Source: Sycobia sp. Sy_11
Lineage: Eukaryota > Arthropoda > Insecta > Hymenoptera > Epichrysomallidae
NCBI GenBank assembly: GCA_018907035.1
Contig: JACCIC010000188.1
Span: forward strand, 337,501-401,500
Length of the DNA: 64,000 nucleotides
Reading direction: 5' to 3'
Shown here in pieces: positions 9,893 through 20,400 of this stretch. The notes under the pieces were generated by a model. That model saw only the letters and a program-made list of their open reading frames with translations. It was not told the DNA's origin and made no database searches. Position 1 is the stretch's first letter. Each line of letters opens with the position of its first letter. Position numbers and translations under genes: made by a program.

Positions 9893-10500
9893 TCATTTCT
9901 TATTAATGCATTCTTTGATATAATGCTCTTTCCTATCAATCATATATCGCAACCTGTTGCTACCATCCATTTTGGCGCATACTTGAGCCGTTAAGTTATT
10001 ACAAAATAGTGTTAACGGGTACAGATTGAGCTTTAAAATAATTCTAAGATAGTTATGTAACGCTGTTAGTTCCTGACTAGTGTTGCTCATAGCAACATAT
10101 TTTGCCTGATATGTAGATAACGCCACGTTCGGTTGTTTCTGCGTTTTCCGACCTACAGTTTCGCCGTGCAGCCTAATAACGAAACCGCACGTTGTTAAGG
10201 CCCCTTTGCAGTCAGAGAGACTTGCGTACGATTAAGCGACTAGATCTTTTCCTAAACCTTGAAATGTCAAACCTAACTCCTTTGTTCCTGACCGATCTTG
10301 AAACAACCTTTTCATTATATTTCATTCATTGAAAGTAGGATTAATTTGATGTCTACTTAATACGTTAACTGTATATGAGATATCCGGACGCGTAGAATTT
10401 GCTAAGTAGAGCAACGATCCTACAATTCCCCTGTACAAAGTATTCGGGATGTTTTCGAATTTTCCAGTATTCTTTTCGCGATTCTTACCGCAATAGGGGA
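9893..10500 (-). pseudogene. Copia RNase H region (decayed)
   Basis: The last frame (10126-9893) begins LSTYQAKYVAMSNTSQELTAL, the Copia RNase H motif normally read STAEAEY(I/V)A. It continues FCNNLTAQVCA and RHIxxKxHYIRE-like sequence (RYMIDRKEHYIKECI). Between 10130 and 10500 the frame is broken by stops and only patches of the connecting domain remain (for example the region complementary to 10340-10440). RNase H would remove RNA from the RNA-DNA hybrid; this copy cannot be functional. Confidence 0.75.
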
Positions 10501-10506
10501 GTTGAC

Positions 10507-11289
10507 CTATCGACCGTCCATGAATCCGAATCTTTTCATCATTTTTTTGATAAACTTAGCCCGAGTTAGTTTTATGGTTTTCTTTTCGAAATCTCTATGA
10601 ATACGAATTCCTAAGAATTCTATCGGAGTTCCGAATTCTTTAATTTTAAATTCTAACGCTAACTTAGTTATAACGTGATTTATTTCTTTTTCGCTGTGTC
10701 CCATTATCAAAATATCGTCTACATAAACTAGAACGACTACTACTCCTAAGTGACTATTTTTCAGGAATAAACACGAATCCATGTCGTTATAACTAAAGCC
10801 TAGTTTACTGATGACATCCGTGAATTTTGCATTCCAGTGTTTGGGGCTAATCTTAAGTCCGTAACGTGACTTTTCTAATTTCAATATGTTATTATTAACC
10901 CTTACTGGATCAGACGTTAATCCTTCTGGAAACCGAAGATATATATCTCCCTCTATGTTACCGTACAGAAATGCTGTTTCGACGTCTAATTGTTTTAGTC
11001 GCAGGCGGAATTTATTCACAATCGCTAAGAAAGATCTAACCAAGATCAACCTTGACACGGGCGTATATGATTCCTTAATGTCGTACGTGTTTTTGTTCTT
11101 AAAATCTCAGATAACTAACCTAGCCTTATGTAGGATTTTACGTTGGCTGTAAATTTTCTTTTTAAAAACCCACCTAGAGTCTAGAATATTTGGTTTGTTC
11201 TGTTGTTGAAACATATCGGTTTTGCTAATTTCCAAAAATACCTTTTTGTTTACTAACGAATTATCTCCGTTTGAATCGCTCTTTTCCAA
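10507..11289 (-). pseudogene. Copia reverse transcriptase (frameshifted)
   Basis: The start of the RT domain is seen as ILDSRWVFKKKI (11289-11107). After a break near 11060-11110 comes LKQLDVETAFLYGNIEGDIYL, a typical Copia finger/palm segment with the first catalytic Asp. KSRYGLKISPKHWN, the catalytic LVYVDDILIMG and FLGIRI follow. The YVDD box is intact; the frame break and missing start make it a pseudogene. A stop near 10507 ends the frame before the RNase H part. Confidence 0.88.
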
Positions 11290-11658
11290 AATTTATTTTC
11301 AGTCGAGTTGACCGATTCTCTGTACGTTTCTGGGTCGCAATTTACCTCAGCTAGCAGCTCGAGGTATTTTACATCCTCGTTAAAACTAAAATTTCGTACA
11401 ACTTTCTACTTCGTTGCATTATGGCTCCTCAGCCTAGTACTTATCGGAAAATCTTCTTGATTTTCCGTGGCTTCCATTTAAATTCAAGCTCCATTTTCTG
11501 ACTCAGACAGTCTGAAACCAGAGCTAGAGTTGTTGCCGTAATAATCTTTACACCAAGATTTCAACAAACCTTACGTTCCGTGATTCAAAGATTTTATTCT
11601 GTTCGGTTACATATATGTTATAACCGGTAGTCGTATACCCTATAAGATAACCTCTTAT

Positions 11659-12480
11659 TCACGTTGAACTAAATTTGGAATCTGCTCCCTTCTGTTTGCT
11701 AGAGACCGCAACGCACCCGAGTCTTCTCCACCTGTTATTTTTTATTTTAAACCCTTCTGCTAGTTTTTTATGTGGTATTTGAAAGTCTATAGACTTGTGC
11801 GGTGTTCTGTTATAAAGATAAACAGCTGTTTTGATGGCAAGATCCCAACTACCTTCTAGAAGTCCCGAGTCGAACATCAACGATCTAACCTTGTTTTCTA
11901 TGGTTCTATTGAAGCGCTCGGAAACGCCGTTATATTGCGGCGTATCGAGGCAAGCTAACTGCAATTCGGCTCCTATAGAGTTTAATAAATTCACGGTATC
12001 CGCACCGGTAAATTCAGTATCTTTGTCGTACCTACGAAAGCATACCTTTTCGTCTCCCTAATACGTTCCTGAAACTTGTGATACCCCTTTTTAGATATTC
12101 GCATGTTTCATTTTTGTGTTTCATTGGATAAGCTAACACTACTCACGAAAAATCGTCAACTAATACTAAGATGAACTTTTATCCTTTCGGATAAGCAACT
12201 GGACTGATTGGCCCGATCGTGTCTGCATGAATGATTTTCAATGGTCTATCGGCTCTCTATCTGATTGTAACAAACGGGAATCTAATGCTCTTAGTTATTA
12301 AATATATCTCACATCGTTCTATTTCTGACAAATTGACAAGTCAGTTTTATTCAATATATTTGCATTACGTTTCGCTTACTCGATTATATATTTACTAGAC
12401 ACGTGTTTTAACCTACGATGCCACATCATGACATTGTTAACTCTTTGCGTATTTTTCTTCTCCTGTTCTTGAATTAATTT
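11659..12480 (-). pseudogene. Copia integrase (decayed)
   Basis: The clearest part is 11994-11659: LQLACLDTPQYNGVSERFNR contains the third catalytic residue (E in the GVSERFNRT motif), followed by SWDLAIKTAVYLYNRTPHKS, the conserved end of the Copia integrase core. Upstream frames between 12000 and 12480 keep only scattered matches to the core and have several stops. RT follows on the same strand after a ~370 bp stretch of broken frames. Confidence 0.8.
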
Positions 12481-12625
12481 TTGATATTTTACTTCTCCGT
12501 GTCTGGTAAACCTTCTATCGAACTAATTACTCTATCGTTAACCGTTGTCAAGAGATCTGAGTCACTCTTGACAGGTTCGTTTTTATCGACCTGCTCCTGT
12601 TTACTCGAATCTATTTCTAACGTTT

Positions 12626-13360
12626 TCACTGCGCTACTCTTGCTTCTAGCTTCATAACCGTTTTCCATAAAATTGCTCGGTTTAACTTTAATTTCAAACA
12701 GCCAAAACGACGACACGTATTTTCAGATATAATTCTTCTTTTCGAACTCGGATCTAAGATATCTATTCTTTCTTTGTTTAAATTAATTTCTAAACCTTGC
12801 TCTACAAATTTCCTAAGTGAAAACAAATTCTTCGATATGTTCTTTGCGTACAACACGTTGCTTAAAGTAAGACATCTACCGTCTCTGGTTATGGCGGCAA
12901 TATTATCCTTGTCATTAATCCTCAAATCTACATTTTTATTTGCGCATTTTACTAGATTTTTAAAATCAAAATCTAAACTCTCAAAGCTAATTTCGCTGTT
13001 GCACAGATGCTCTATGGCATCGGAATCTGCTATAAATTTTAAAACACGATTCTTTCTTATTCTACGTAAATCATCTCTTTCAAAATAATTAAAATGCGAA
13101 TCTAATGTATTCTTATTATTCTGACCTTCCTCATGTATGGTTGTTAAGCTAAAGAAATTCTTTAGAATCCACTCTTTCTTATTTCCAATGTTATTTTTAC
13201 AGTTATTAGCCACGTGTGCGTACCCGGTCTTCTGCATCTGTAAAAAAATATTTGCCTTGGTGTGGGGTTTTTCGCACTTATGTGTCCATTCTGGCCACGG
13301 TGTAGTACCTTCTCGACTCAACAAAATCACGTCGCTTTCCAGTCCCATCTCGTCTCTCAA
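12626..13360 (-). pseudogene. Copia Gag zinc knuckle and protease region
   Basis: This 244-residue frame contains a knuckle-like stretch ending TGYAHVANNCK, then the protease site FIADSDAIEHL. Copia proteases normally read ADSGA(S/T)EH(L/M), so the catalytic triad's Gly is replaced by Asp, an inactivating change. Further on, ITRDGRCLTLSNVLYAKNIS and KNLFSLRKFVEQG match the conserved end of the Copia protease and start of the integrase linker. Confidence 0.82.
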
Positions 13361-13745
13361 ATAGTCTCCTCCGTGTAAAGCGCGGAGGCGACCGTTTGCT
13401 CACAGCGTTCAACGAGCTAACTGGCATCTTTCTAGATGGTCTTGCTCGTTCTACCGGCAAGATTAAATGCTTCAGCTTCTGTAGCTATATTTCTACACTC
13501 ATCGGACCAATGTACAAGCAATCAGCTAAGACAGTTTCTGAAAGTGCACCTGGCACTGCATTATAGAAAATATCGCGCTTTTCATCATCCGACAATTTAC
13601 TAGAATGTGGTGCATTTTCAAAATCTCTAATCTAATCCTCGAATTTAATTAAAAAATCCGCGGTTTTCTCCTTTCCCGGCGTATACTTTAATTTATACAT
13701 TTCTTTTCTAGTAGAAACTCTAGTGATTCGACATTCTCACCTCTT

Positions 13746-14204
13746 CTATTCTTCGAATTTTTCTAAAATCTTTCTTGGTGATTTAACATCTAACATCTTT
13801 TGATAGTAGCAAATATCTATACGATTTATAATTATTTCACGCACGCGATGTTTGTCTTTCTCTATCTTTCTTTCAGAATACTTTTCGAACTCTACTGATT
13901 CTTCACTTAATACATAATTTAATCTTTTCGTTTTCAATCCAGTTAACAAGTAATCATTAAAAATATCGTATCTCATTTCTGACATGAGTTTGTATTTTTT
14001 AACTACACGGCTGTCTTTGCTGATCACGCCGTCAAGTTTCTCAGTTAATAGTTCTAATCTGTCATCTTTCCATTTCTCTTTCAAACGTTTCTCAACTATC
14101 GACTCAACTGTTTTCTCCATAATGTCATCTATGTTTGGCTGATCTAAATCGTTCTCTTTATGACTCATCGCACTCACGTCTCGTTTTTCCATCTCTCTTT
14201 TCAT
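13746..14204 (-). pseudogene. Copia Gag (N-terminal part)
   Basis: A 152-residue acidic and basic rich frame with LKTKRLNYVLSEESVEFEKY and ICYYQKMLDVKSPRKILEKF matches the layout of Copia Gag, which recognises a small-molecule-like UBN2 fold (MLxxIxxxxSAKEIWDxL). The frame breaks at 13746; the remaining Gag down to about 13360 is spread over broken frames. The start is taken at the first Met-rich stretch, MKREMEKRDVSAM. Confidence 0.6.
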
Positions 14205-14330
14205 TAATTACATATCTTTTAATCGAATGAATAATCTCGCAATCAATTTTAACAATATCAACATATATATTTTTATCAATATTATATATATCGTATAATT
14301 TATGCCATTTATTTAATATCATACTTACGT

Positions 14331-15041
14331 CCTCATGTTAACTTTCATAGTCATTGGCTATCATACCCTGATAGAATACAGATATTTGTCTCGGCTTGCC
14401 ATTAATTTTATATGGATTCGGCAGAGGATCATCCCAATTTTCTATATTCTGTTCTATTGTTTTCTCAATTTCGTCTGTCTTTTGTCGCATTGTTTTTCAT
14501 GGTCTCTGCCTATGACCACTTCTACGCTTTTAATCTTTGGCATAGGCTTCGATTTTGTCTCCTTTATAGATGCTAAATTGAGCGCGTGCAAGCGCATTGT
14601 ATCATTCAAATGAGTTATCTTGCTTTTAATAAATTCTCTGTTCGCCTCCTGTTGTTGCCAAAAGAAATCCGATCATTCTCTGGCCTCAGTTGCTCTAGCG
14701 TCCGTTGTCTTCTGAAGATCCTCTAAAGCACGTCTCAGCTCTTCGCGTGTAATCGGCTCTTTGCCTGACGACTAAGGGATCTCTAGTCCGAGCCTCTTAA
14801 CCCCTCCGTGCCATTCTCTCACGAGCACCTCTTTCTCGCTCTCGGACAACATATTTCCAACTTGTATTATCTTTTCATCGGAAAAGTATATGTAAATACT
14901 AGACGAATCCGGACTTGTAAGTGAAATATACACTTTATTACCACTGTGAACGAGGTATAAACTCCCCTCACCCCAAATTCGCTTAAAAGCATCCACAATA
15001 GTCAGATGAGTCCGTTCCTCTAAACCTGTCAAAACATGCAA
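14331..15041 (-). pseudogene. Unidentified degraded ORF upstream of Copia gag
   Basis: A coding-like stretch of about 236 codons runs from MHVLTGLEERTHLTIVDAF at 15041 through EEVLVREWH-like sequence and ITREELRRALEDLQKTTDA to a tail GMIANDYES ending at 14331. It contains two in-frame stops (about 14771 and 14680) and one frameshift near 14490. The middle looks helical and charged, possibly coiled coil. I do not recognise the family. It lies on the same strand 127 bases upstream of Copia gag, so it could be an additional ORF of that element or an unrelated remnant. A GTAAGT on the same strand near 14328 could be a splice donor at its end. Confidence 0.35.
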
Positions 15042-15430
15042 TAAATATGAATAAATTTAATTGCATCCGATCTACACGTCGGCGACTGGTGTTCTCAGGG
15101 GCTCTAAGTCGGAATTCCTCTGTTCGAAAATTTTCAATTTGCTTTACAAGCATTTATTCAATAATTCTGATGCATCGCAACGCGAGTAATGGAACATTAA
15201 GATCGTATTAATATACATTGTAGCTCGCGGCCCTGTCTCACTACCCCACTTCGTGTCATAACATCTAAAGCATTTATTTGTCTAATGTGCACACATCTAT
15301 CCGCGTGGTGTAGCTTACAACCTTTTCATACGGGCCAATACATATCATTACATCCGTCGTCATACGCGCGATCCTCACTGTAGCGATTCAATTCGATTGT
15401 CTGCAAACAGTAAGAAGTTGATTGAAGTTA
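15042..15430. other. Noncoding sequence before the Penelope element
   Basis: No gene or RNA is recognised. The base composition is more balanced than in the surroundings. It may include the leader or LTR remnants of the Copia element, but no TG...CA pair was found. Confidence 0.4.
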
Positions 15431-15435
15431 AGTCC

Positions 15436-15476
15436 CTGATGAGGAGCAGTAGCGAGCTCGAAACGTTGGACAAGTC
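15436..15476 (+). ncRNA. Hammerhead-ribozyme-like core in pseudo-LTR 1
   Basis: CTGATGA at 15436-15442, a helix II candidate (GAGC with GCTC), GAAAC at 15460-15464, then a GTC at 15474-15476 reproduce the conserved core CUGANGA...GAAA...GUH. Hammerheads are an established feature of Penelope-like pseudo-LTRs. Helices I and III were not verified by folding. Confidence 0.6.
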
Positions 15477-15485
15477 TTCAATTAG

Positions 15486-15557
15486 GTAAGGGTGTTGGCG
15501 ACAGTCAGACTGCACTTTACTAACAAAGAATTTTTTCAGCTAATATTTTATTTTCAG
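15486..15557 (+). other. Intron-like segment in pseudo-LTR 1
   Basis: AG|GTAAGGGTG at 15485-15494, a branch-point-like TTACTAAC near 15517-15524 and TTTTCAG ending at 15557 define a 72-nt potential intron; an alternative acceptor, TTTTTTCAG, ends at 15539. The same signals are conserved in pseudo-LTR 2 (donor at 17877). A short intron of about this size is known from Drosophila Penelope. Confidence 0.5.
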
Positions 15558-15856
15558 ATTAGTCTACGGGGGTGAATGTAAACAAGGATAGTCATTATAA
15601 TTTTAATTTAATTTTTAATTTAATTTTTATTTTTAATTTTTATTTTATTTTTATTTTATTTTTATTTTTTTTTTATTTTTTATTTTTTTTTATTTTTATT
15701 TTTATTTTGATTTTTATTTTATTTTTGGATTGAATTGATTGAACTGTAAGACCAATAAAAAAATATTTATTAAATTGTATATGGGCAGTCGACAAAAGTA
15801 CAATTCAATTGTTTTAAAATGAAAGGTCTATTTAACTTAAATTAAGGGGGTATGTC

Positions 15857-17734
15857 ATGATTTATTTTAGAGAAATTTATTGTAAATATGGTAGTACTAT
15901 TAAAGATTATTGTTTAAAATGGATTAAAATGAATTTAAAAGTTGTAATTCTTAAAGAAAAACTTACATTCCTTATTAGATGCAAGAAATCAAATATATTT
16001 CCGGTACACATTAATAATAGATTTCATGATGAATATTTTTTGCAGGTTTATAGCAATAATGTTTGTTATGATCTAAAGAAGAATATTTTCTTTTTCAAAA
16101 ATAAATTACTTAATTTAGAAATTAGAGATTTACATATTCAGATTCATTCCTTAAATAGATATTTATTAAAGATTAAACATTATTTATATCAAAATATAGA
16201 AAGAAATGAATTACATGAATTTTTTCATGGTTTTATTAAGACAAAATATATTAATAGACAAACATTAAAAAGGAAATTTGAATGTTTAAGAAATAAAAAT
16301 CAATTTCAAAGCTATCAAATTAACAATGCAAACAATAAAAATTGGTTTAAGAATCTAACTGACAAGGAGATACCAAATGAAGTAATAAACATCATGTCTA
16401 AAGGTGCCAAACATGGAATATTATATTGTAAAAATAATCTCCCGATCAAAGAAATCATCGCGGAGGTTGAAAGTAATCTTTTTGGTTTAAATGATGAAGT
16501 AAAAAAGGAATGTAGGGCATCTTTAGTTAATGTCATTAGTAATTTTAAAAGAGAAAATAAATTTGATAATTTTTTAAATAGTAATTTTATACAGGATTTA
16601 ATTACCGCGAAGAATTTTTTGAAAAATAACCCTAATATAATCTTCCAAAAGGCCGACAAAGGTAATGTAACTGTAGCTTCCAATAAAATTGATTACATAA
16701 ATTGTATAAATAATATATTAAATGATGATAGTACTTATTTGAAGATTGGTAATCCACATATCATTAAGCTGCAAAATAATTTGAAAGAGTTATTAAATAA
16801 TTGGAAAAGAAACGAATATATAAATGATACTACATATAAGTATTTAAAATGTGAAAATGGAACTGTAGCAAAATGTTATGGGCTTCCCAAGATTCATAAA
16901 GAAACTCTGACATTTAGAATAATAATATCTTCCATAGGTTTCCCAACTTATAATATTGCTAGATTTTTGTCTAATATATTGGTTAAGATAGTTGGAAGAA
17001 CTAGTTCTTACATTAAGGATAGTTGGTGTTTTTACAATGAAATGAAAGATATTGTTATTCCGAAAAACTACAAGATGATTTCATTGGATGTAGTATCTTT
17101 GTTTACAAATGTACCTTTAGAGTTGTCAAATGATATTATACAGGAAAAGTGGAATGAAATTAATTTTCATACAAAATTGACAATGAATGAATTTATTAAA
17201 GCAATTAATTTGGTTTTTAATAACACAATTTTTTCATTTGATAATAAATTTTATGAACAAAAATACGGATGTCCAATGGGGTCGCCTTTGTCACCGGTTA
17301 TAGCTAATTTAGTTATGGAAAAGTTGGACAGTATAGCCTTGTCAAAATTGCTTTTTGAACCAATGATATTTAAGAGATATGTTGATGATATCTTTACAAT
17401 TGTTCCGGAAGTTTTTGTGGATGAAATGGTGGATCTTTTCAATTCTGTACATGACAGAATTAAATTTACAAGGGAGGTTGAAGTTAATAGTCAGTTAAGT
17501 TTTCTGGACATTAATGTAATTAGATGTAGTAATAATAAGGTAAAACTTAATTGGTATAGAACGCCTACTTGGTCAGGTAGGTTTTTGGATTTTAATTCAC
17601 ACCACCAATTCGGAAACAAAATTGGAGCATTGAAAGGTGTCATTGACAGAGCAATTAAATTGTCACATAAAGATTTTAGACAAAATAATTTACAGATAGT
17701 AAGAGAGACTTTCATTAATAATGGCTATCCAATT

Positions 17735-17735
<1 letters not shown>
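15857..17735 (+). CDS. Penelope-type reverse transcriptase (GIY-YIG domain missing)
   Basis: The frame is open for 627 codons before the A tract. It shows Penelope RT landmarks: FQKADKGNVTVASNKIDY near residue 265, CYGLPKIHKE near 342, ISLDVVSLFTNVP near 412 (first catalytic Asp), YGCPMGSPLSPVIANLVME near 475 and the YVDD box in FKRYVDDIFTIVP near 510. The following LSFLDINVIR and WYRTPTWSGR are also typical. The protein stops being meaningful at NNGYPIQ, where the second copy at 51050-51840 continues into the GIY-YIG endonuclease. From 17736 the frame only encodes poly-lysine. The RT is otherwise uninterrupted. Confidence 0.9.

Positions 17736-17820
<85 letters not shown>
17736..17820 (+). 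repeat. 85-nt A tract
   Basis: An uninterrupted run of 85 A residues joins the truncated Penelope ORF to pseudo-LTR 2. It could be a genuine homopolymer, a captured poly(A) tail or an assembly artefact covering the missing endonuclease region. Confidence 0.95.
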
Positions 17821-17821
<1 letters not shown>

Positions 17822-18215
17822 AGTCCCTGATGAGGAGCCGTAGCGAGCTCGAAACGTTGGACAAGTCTTCAATTAGGTAAGGGTGTTGGGGACAGTCAGA
17901 CTGCACTTTACTAACAAAGAATTTTTTCAGCTAATATTTTATTTTCAGATTAGTCTACGGGGGTGAATGTAAACAAGGATAGTCATTATAATTTTAATTT
18001 AATTTTTAATTTAATTTTATTTTTAATTTTTATTTTATTTTTATTTTTTATTTATTTTTTTTTTATTTTTTTTTTATTTTTATTTTTATTTTTATTTTTA
18101 TTTATTTTTTTATTTTTTTTATTTTTTTTATTTTTATTTTTATTTTAATTTTTATTTTTATTTTATTTTTGGATTGAATTGATTGGACTGTAAGACCAAT
18201 AAAAAAATATTTATT
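17821..18215 (+). repeat. Penelope pseudo-LTR 2
   Basis: Near-identical direct copy of 15431-15770, including the hammerhead-like core (CTGATGA at 17827-17833, GAAAC at 17851-17855) and the intron-like donor at 17877. The A/T tail differs in length, as expected from slippage. Confidence 0.85.
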
Positions 18216-18744
18216 AATTTAAACTGTAAGAACCTATTAGCATCCACAGACAAGAGGGCCACCGTGAAATTGCCATTTAAACAACACTTAAAGAAACTCG
18301 CTTACTGCTTTAGTACTAGCTACTTGCAATTTCACTCTTCGACTATCAGCCACCATCTCTAATCGCAACGAACCGAGCTTAGTCTGCGGTGTGTTATCCG
18401 CAAGCTGATTCCATATCTTACACACCTAAAATTCCTAGGAGAGACACACGCACACGTATTCTCAATTTTATCGATCCGCGCAGCAGCTATACAGATCAAG
18501 GCAGAATCGGTGCGACAGTGATACTATCGCTTAAAATTTGATCTCATATGCTACTCGCGCTGCATCAAGCTTATCCGCGCTACACATGATTCTACTCACG
18601 CGACTCACGCGCGCATCAATTTCGCTTGCATCTAAATTTATTGCTATTGAACATAAATTCGACATTCGTTAAATTTATTTACATAAAACGCGATTGAACT
18701 TAACCAGACCCTGACATACGTAGCCGTGCTTAGCACGGGACACA
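18216..18744. other. Unassigned noncoding sequence
   Basis: No coding similarity, RNA gene or repeat partner was recognised. Base composition is fairly balanced, with several CGCG steps. Confidence 0.4.
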
Positions 18745-19650
18745 TGTATCTTAACTTAATAGGCCGTTATTTTCATAATCTTCAGGAAGTGAATGTTTAT
18801 CGCAAACAATCTGCCGTTTCAGCTTTAGACATCCCGATCAGAATGTTCATTAGGGTTATTATTAGGACCTAATCCTAATAAATAGAGATTATTTAACTGG
18901 TTAATAAGTCAGTTACATTTACTATCTCGGGCGATGCCGCGACAATTGCTAAACTCTAAAACATGGTTGCTGTACTCTTCTGCACTACAACCCTTAATTT
19001 TAAAAATTACTTACGCAACTAAAACATACTTTAAATTTACTTTTACAAATGTATAAAATAAGGTAACTATGGTGTATTAGAAATTCTAATCATTTAAAAG
19101 TATTTGTAACGTAACAAATATTTTTTTCCTTTTTAAATAAACCTAACCGTTCATTTCAAAGAGACGATTCTTTTAAAATTACAAAATACTTGTTCGTTTT
19201 AAATATGTATGTTTTTATTTCAAATAAATAGAATTTAAATGAATATTTGTTGGACTAAAATAAATACACGTCTACGAAATTGCCAGTTTTCCTTAAAGTT
19301 GCCGTAGATTTGAAAACGTTTAGCTGCTGGCTAGCTTCTGCTATATATATAGCAATAAAATTTCTTTTTGGTCGCTGCCAGTAAATTTAAATTATGATTT
19401 AGTTGTGTAAGTAATTTTTAAAATTAAGATATGTAGTGCAGAAGACTAGATCAACCATCGTTCAGAGTTTAGCAATTGTCTCGGTTTCACCTGAGATAGT
19501 AAATGTAACTGACTTATTAACCAGTTAAACAATCTCTATTTATTAGGATTAGGTCCTAATAATAACCCTAATGAATATACTGATCGGGATGTCTAAAGCT
19601 TAAACGGCAGATTGTTTGCGCTGAACATTCACTTCCATTGCGTTTCGTAC
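18745..19650. repeat. Long-TIR foldback element, copy A
   Basis: Two arms of roughly 270 bp face each other (18785-19055 and 19385-19637). Both carry GTGAATGTT, AATCTGCCGTTT, TTATTAGGACCTAATCCTAA and TAATAAGTCAGTTACATTTAC or their complements. The ~330 bp spacer has no ORF. The same arm sequence recurs once at 22755-23060. The inner end GCCAGTTTTCCTTA also recurs at 23740. This is a non-autonomous foldback or large MITE family. Confidence 0.8.
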
Positions 19651-19666
19651 AATACAAATATATTAC

Positions 19667-19672
19667 ATATTA

Positions 19673-19741
<69 letters not shown>
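19667..19741. repeat. (AT)n microsatellite
   Basis: About 75 bp of TA repeats broken by two CA steps. Adjacent to the end of foldback copy A. Confidence 0.95.
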
Positions 19742-19744
<3 letters not shown>

Positions 19745-20400
19745 TTATCTAATGAATTACTGAAGAAATGGTTTAGAAAATTTATTTTTAATATCTCATG
19801 TTTATATAATATTGTAGGAACAGAAAGAGAAAGTTCGTTAATTGTTTCAAATATTAAAAATATAAACACTAATAATATAATATAATATAATATAATATAA
19901 CATTATATATATAATATCAAGAAGTTTTAAAATCATGGTTTATTTTTAAGAAATATTTCAAAGTTTTTAAGCAAGCTATACGTTACTGAAAACTTCACAA
20001 GCGATCTTTTGTTTTAGTCTTATTGTTGCATTGCTCGTGATCGGTCCATATTTGATCTTAGCAAATATTTTTTCAATGCTATTGAGTAATACAAAAAAGA
20101 ATTATTTTTCAGCTTCATATACCTAAGAAAAATACATTTAAGAAATTATTATCTAGATGTGGGAAATCAACTATTAAAACCAAATTGATATATAAATTGT
20201 TAAAATATAAGTATATATTTTATGTAAATGCATATACTATTCATTGGAATCTATAAATGCATTTCATAATGTATAAATATAAGAGATTTAAAATTGATAT
20301 ATAAGATTTTTATAATTGCCCACAGCGTACTGCGATAGCGTAATTAATAAGGTGTTAACTTGTGAATCCAAAGGTCTGCGGATAGAATTCTGGTTAGGTC
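19742..20400. other. AT-rich noncoding sequence
   Basis: Contains a (TATAA)n-like run near 19878-19900 and otherwise no recognisable gene, RNA or repeat boundary. Confidence 0.5.

Larger units (their letters stand above)
9893..14204 (-). mobile_element. Ty1/Copia retrotransposon (decayed)
   Basis: Reading downward on the minus strand: gag, protease, integrase, RT, RNase H. Integrase before RT defines Copia. Every domain is interrupted by stops or frameshifts. No LTR pair was recognised; the 3' side is truncated around 9830-9890 next to an unrelated repeat. The individual domains are listed separately. Confidence 0.9.
15431..15770 (+). repeat. Penelope pseudo-LTR 1
   Basis: It starts at the hammerhead-like core, continues through CTACGGGGGTGAATGTAAAC, then a low-complexity A/T tail (15600-15730) and ends near GTAAGACCAATAAAAAAATA. 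It is almost identical to 17821-18215. The end of the repeat also occurs, reversed, at 26885-27090 and 51845-52030, and forward at 52085-52250. Confidence 0.85.
15431..18215 (+). mobile_element. Penelope-like retroelement, copy 1
   Basis: A Penelope-type RT ORF is flanked by two nearly identical segments in direct orientation (15431-15770 and 17821-18215), the pseudo-LTR arrangement typical of Penelope-like elements. Each pseudo-LTR contains a hammerhead-like core, an intron-like segment and a long (ATTTTT)n-like tail ending near ATTGGACTGTAAGACC. The ORF lacks the usual C-terminal GIY-YIG endonuclease and runs into an 85-nt A tract joined to the second pseudo-LTR. Confidence 0.88.

Noticed and set aside
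17821..17830. The 85-nt A tract as the true 3' end of Penelope copy 1
   Set aside because: A complete pseudo-LTR follows in direct orientation and the endonuclease is missing, so the tract is internal or artefactual rather than the element's end.
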